Assembly (NCBI RefSeq): GCF_022458985.1
Contig: NC_061771.1
Coordinates: 33,856,117-33,920,116 of the forward strand
Length of the DNA: 64,000 nt
Source of the DNA: Mugil cephalus
Lineage: Eukaryota; Chordata; Actinopteri; Mugiliformes; Mugilidae
Direction of reading: 5' to 3'
Within the stretch, counting starts at the first letter, position 1. Every line of letters starts with the position of its first letter. The notes under the pieces were generated by a model, which saw only the letters and a program-made list of their open reading frames with translations, was not told the DNA's origin and made no database searches. The position numbers and the translations under genes were made by a program. This document shows, one piece after another, positions 60,910 through 64,000 of the stretch.

Positions 60910-61329
60910 CTGACAGATAAAGCAGCCACACAGAGCAAAAGGATCAGGACCAACAAGTTGTTCAAGAGACACACATAGAGAACAACAAGAAAACAACACA
61001 CACACACTTTACTTTCTGTTTCTTTCACGCGGTCTTTTTTCCCTCCACAGCCCACAAAGAGAAAACGGACTGGAGGATAATAATGTCATGTCACAGCTCA
61101 CCCTGTCTCATTGTTCACTTCTTCTGTCCACTTCAATAAACTCTGAGTGTTCAGAGTTCTCTTCTTCTCATTGAACTTGATCACCTGCTCAGGTTAGCTC
61201 CTCCCCTCTCCATTTACAGTAAATCATCAGAGTTTATCTGTGAGGATCAGACTCTTTACATGATGTGTTTAGTCTCAGACTGAACTAAAAGTGTTTTAAT
61301 AAAGATGTTGTTCTCTGTCTCGTTGTTGT

Positions 61330-61545
61330 GTTACTTACCTATGTTACCCACGTTCCTTGTTTCCACGTTCTTTGTATCCTTGCCATGCCATGTCATGATT
61401 CCTTTTGGTTCTTGGATTTTCCTGCCTTGCCTGCAAAACCTTTTGTTGGATTTTTGTTTGTTTTCATTAAATACTTTTTGTTTGAAACCTGGCCTCATCT
61501 TTAGTCCTGCACTTGGGTCCTCACTTCAACACCATTCAACCCTGA
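61330..61545 (+). repeat. Dispersed repeat of unknown class
   Basis: Phrases CCATGCCATGTCATGATTCC, TCATTAAATACTTTTTGTTT and CCTGCACTTGGGTCCTCA are common fish-repeat wording, resembling the end of a mobile element. Confidence 0.4.
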
Positions 61546-62330
61546 CAGTTCCCCCAGCAGACCACAGCAGAGAAAAGGGTTCTGGCCACAACAGACTGGC
61601 AGAAGATCTCCAGCATCTTACTGCACACGTTGAAGGATCTCAGCTTCCTCAGGAAATAGAGTCTCTCCAGGCCTTCTAGGACACAGCTGTACTGTTGGTC
61701 CTCCAATTCAGTCTGTTATTGATGGTCAGGGTTAGGGTTGGTGACTGACTTCCTCCTGAAGTCAGTCACCATCTCTTTGGTTTTGTCCTAGTTAAGCAGC
61801 AGGTGATTACTTCCAGCCCACCCCACAAATTCGTCCAGCAGCAGCATGTCAGCAGCCACCTTGGCGTCAGCTGATGGGGGGATGTAAATATTGATCACAA
61901 TGGCGGCCGTGAACTCCCTCTGCAAATAATAAGGATGTAACCCTACAGCCTGCAGTTCCACGTTTGGGGTACAGAGATGTTGTTTCACTCAGATGTGTCC
62001 AGGGTTGCACCACCACTCATTCACATACAGCGCCAACCCTCCTCCCTTCTTACTGCTAGAAGTCACGCCTCTCTCCGCCCCCACAGGTACAAAGCCAGGT
62101 GTTGCAATGCTTCAGTCTGGGGTGTGAGAGTGGATCATTAAAGTCTGTCTAAATCTCTATAAAACACAATAAGCTGCACTTGACTGCATTCATGAAAAAC
62201 ATTGCTGCACAGTATTTAATGCCAGTGGGGCAAAAAGGTAAAAATAGAAACACAAACAGTGAGAAAAGTGAATAAAACACACAAAGCACGCACTCAGGAG
62301 CTGCTGCAACAGGCGTCGCTTACCACGGTG
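61546..62330 (-). mobile_element. Non-LTR retrotransposon, internally deleted
   Basis: Minus-strand reading order: an endonuclease piece at 61988-61850 (VELQAVGLHPYYLQREF, VINIYIPPSADAKVA) directly fused to FVGWAGSNHLLLN and KTKEMVTDFRR, then RLYFLRKLRSFNVCSKMLEI and SVVARTLFSAVVCWG near 61670-61545. The whole catalytic reverse-transcriptase core between them is missing, so it is dead. Confidence 0.75.
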
Positions 62331-62733
62331 CCAAGCGCACAAGATTAGTCTGTTGATGCATCATAAAAAAGAACTAATTTAAACATGTTCTCTTAATGTT
62401 CCAGAGATGTCACATAGGAACCACATTACAGGTTAAAATCTGTTCAACGTGTAACTATATTTAAAGTGAGAGCAGCAGTTAAATTGTGTTTAATTTAGTT
62501 TCATCTTGTTTATTCCTCTAGAGATAGAGATTCATTTCTTCTAAAAGATTCTGTCTGTACAGCCATCTCCTCACATGCGTCCAAATAAAACTTCATATCT
62601 GAGCACAAACATTTCCAGCTCTGATATTAGCGACTTTCCCCTGAAGCCAGCTGATTTTTTCTTTGAACACAAAACTATGTCCGTGTGTGTCACCTTGTAT
62701 CAAAGAGCGTGTGTTGAGTCCGTCTGCTGGTTG

Positions 62734-63073
62734 CTGTTGTTTGGAGACCTCTGGTGGTGATGGTGGAGTCACCTGGTGGAGTCTGGTTTCTCACCTCAAC
62801 CACTTTAATGGAGGTGTTTTCACACAGCCTCACAGAAAACTGAAATCCTCACTGAGAACAAGACACCAGTTTGATGTCAGTGACTTTAATCCTAACCCTG
62901 ACCTGGAGGTGGAGCTGAAAAAATGATGATGGACCGACTGAGCTCCTGTGGTTCCTCTGGTCCAGTGTACCTTCCTCCAGATGTTTGGTACCCTCAGTCT
63001 TCTCTGATCAACTGTGGGCTCTGATCTTGTTGGTTTCCAGTAAACTTTCATTTCCTGGGACTTTCTGGAAACG
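62734..63073 (+). repeat. NLR-flanking duplication, copy B
   Basis: Direct match of 47265-47735 in the same orientation, about 15 kb away, located 5' of the NLR. No gene is recognised in it. Confidence 0.75.
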
Positions 63074-63531
63074 ACACTTTTAGTTTCACTTTTTCCAGAC
63101 AGTCAGCTAACCACAGAGGCGACCGGCACACTGTTTTAAAGCCAGTGAAATGAGAAAATTAACACAGGTATCATTATTATCATGGTATTGTTGAAATTTG
63201 GTCAAAATATTGAAAAAAAAGTACTTGTATACACACTGAAATGATTTACCAAATTTTATTTTGAAAAAAACAAAATAAAACACCAACAAAAGAAAATATT
63301 GTCTGCTGTACCACACTCCCACCACTAGTGGCAAGTAGAGAGCAAAACATGTCTTATGCACATTTCCATATTTTGCCAACTCGTGAGCCAAAAAAGCATT
63401 AGGCATATCAGGGGAGTCTCCTCAGCTAGTTTAAATGAAAATCTCTGTGGGGTCCACGATTTAGGGCCCCACACAGTGTTGGTGTGTTCCGGGTGACAGA
63501 GCCCCAGTAAGTAGTAAATATGAGTTACTCA

Positions 63532-63532
<1 letters not shown>

Positions 63533-63579
<47 letters not shown>
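63533..63579. repeat. (CA)n microsatellite
   Basis: About 22 CA units, directly followed by a separate dispersed repeat. Confidence 0.97.
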
Positions 63580-63580
<1 letters not shown>

Positions 63581-63765
63581 CCATCTTTGTGAGGACACTC
63601 ATTGGCATAATGCGTTCCCTAGCCCCTTACCCTAACCCTACCCATCCCAACTAAATGCCTAACACTGACCATAACCTAATTGTAACCTTTACCCTAAAAC
63701 AGCCAAAAAGTGAGGACTGGCCAAAATGTCCTCACTTTACACAAATGCTCTCAATCTGACGGTAT
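63580..63765 (+). repeat. Dispersed fish repeat following a CA tract
   Basis: Wording TTTGTGAGGACACTCATTGG, CATAATGCGTTCCCTAGCCC and CTTACCCTAACCCTACCCAT, then AAAATGTCCTCACTTTACAC. It is often found next to CA runs in teleost genomes. The CCCTAA words are part of this repeat and not telomere. Confidence 0.7.
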
Positions 63766-64000
63766 GAAACTTAAACTGGTTCTCGGAAAGATAGCTATAC
63801 AGTGGACAGACCAACAGACCAGACATGCATAATTAAGTGGCAGCGTTTTGACATTTGACAGACAAACCAGGGCAGTCTCCACTATTAAGTCCCCACATCA
63901 TGCATTCTGCTACAAGTTCATTTATCTTAACACTCCCTGTATGGTTGTGGGTGGTGTTCACGTGTTACCTGCAGAGCTTTTTTACTCTGAGTTTTCGGAG
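63766..64000. other. Right edge, nothing recognised
   Basis: Unique-looking sequence without coding signal. It may continue into a feature outside the window. Confidence 0.4.

Noticed and set aside
63107-63406. 99-codon minus-strand frame
   Set aside because: AT-rich sequence giving a hydrophobic Phe-rich peptide with no recognisable domain or promoter context.
63600-63720. Telomere-like CCCTAA words near the right edge
   Set aside because: They belong to a known type of dispersed fish repeat that follows CA tracts.

Overview
This window is nuclear DNA from a ray-finned (teleost) fish. The evidence is vertebrate split genes with GT-AG introns, protein exons closest to fish orthologues, fish-type transposons (Tc1, L1-Tx1, Gypsy and other non-LTR remnants), very abundant micro- and minisatellites, and a fish-specific RING-NACHT-LRR immune receptor. 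I cannot name the species. I rebuilt exons by hand from splice sites and reading phase. No database search was run.

Layout, left to right. (1) 36-4109, minus: the 5' part of gtpbp2 (four coding exons; the gene continues off the left edge). (2) 6568-8250, minus: a TRIM E3 ligase with one coding exon (RING, B-boxes, coiled coil, PRY-SPRY). (3) 10755-28775, plus: ero1b, the endoplasmic-reticulum oxidoreductin. All 16 coding exons phase correctly, and there are two candidate first exons. An exact ER-stress response element lies about 0.3 kb upstream of the second one. Its introns hold most of the tandem arrays: a 12-bp array, an 0.8-kb ATT array, an array that copies an exon-intron boundary, and a 2.2-kb array of 17-bp units. 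(4) 28.8-36.3 kb: AT-rich intergenic DNA with repeats. (5) 36310-41785, minus: gpr137b, seven exons, complete. ero1b and gpr137b face each other tail to tail, as their human counterparts do on chromosome 1q, which supports both calls.

(6) 42.1-52 kb: a retroelement-rich stretch. It holds fragments of several non-LTR elements, an L1-Tx1 element, a truncated Gypsy pol, and a near-perfect 189-bp inverted repeat whose centre derives from Gypsy-type pol. Scattered in it are pieces that match the 3' end and the 5' flank of the neighbouring NLR gene. (7) 52193-60909, minus: an apparently intact NLR gene with tandem N-terminal repeat exons, a C3HC4 RING exon, one large FISNA-NACHT exon, five LRR exons and a tiny final exon encoding Ser-Trp-Glu-stop, followed by a polyadenylation signal. 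(8) 61.3-64 kb: more repeats, including the second copy of the NLR-flanking duplication.

The genes do not form a pathway. ero1b supplies oxidising equivalents for disulfide formation in the ER, gpr137b is a lysosomal mTORC1 regulator, gtpbp2 is a ribosome-rescue GTPase, and the TRIM and NLR genes belong to expanded fish immune families. The most interesting items are the dual first exons and ERSE of ero1b, the amplified splice donor, the foldback repeat, and the remains of what looks like a second NLR copy.
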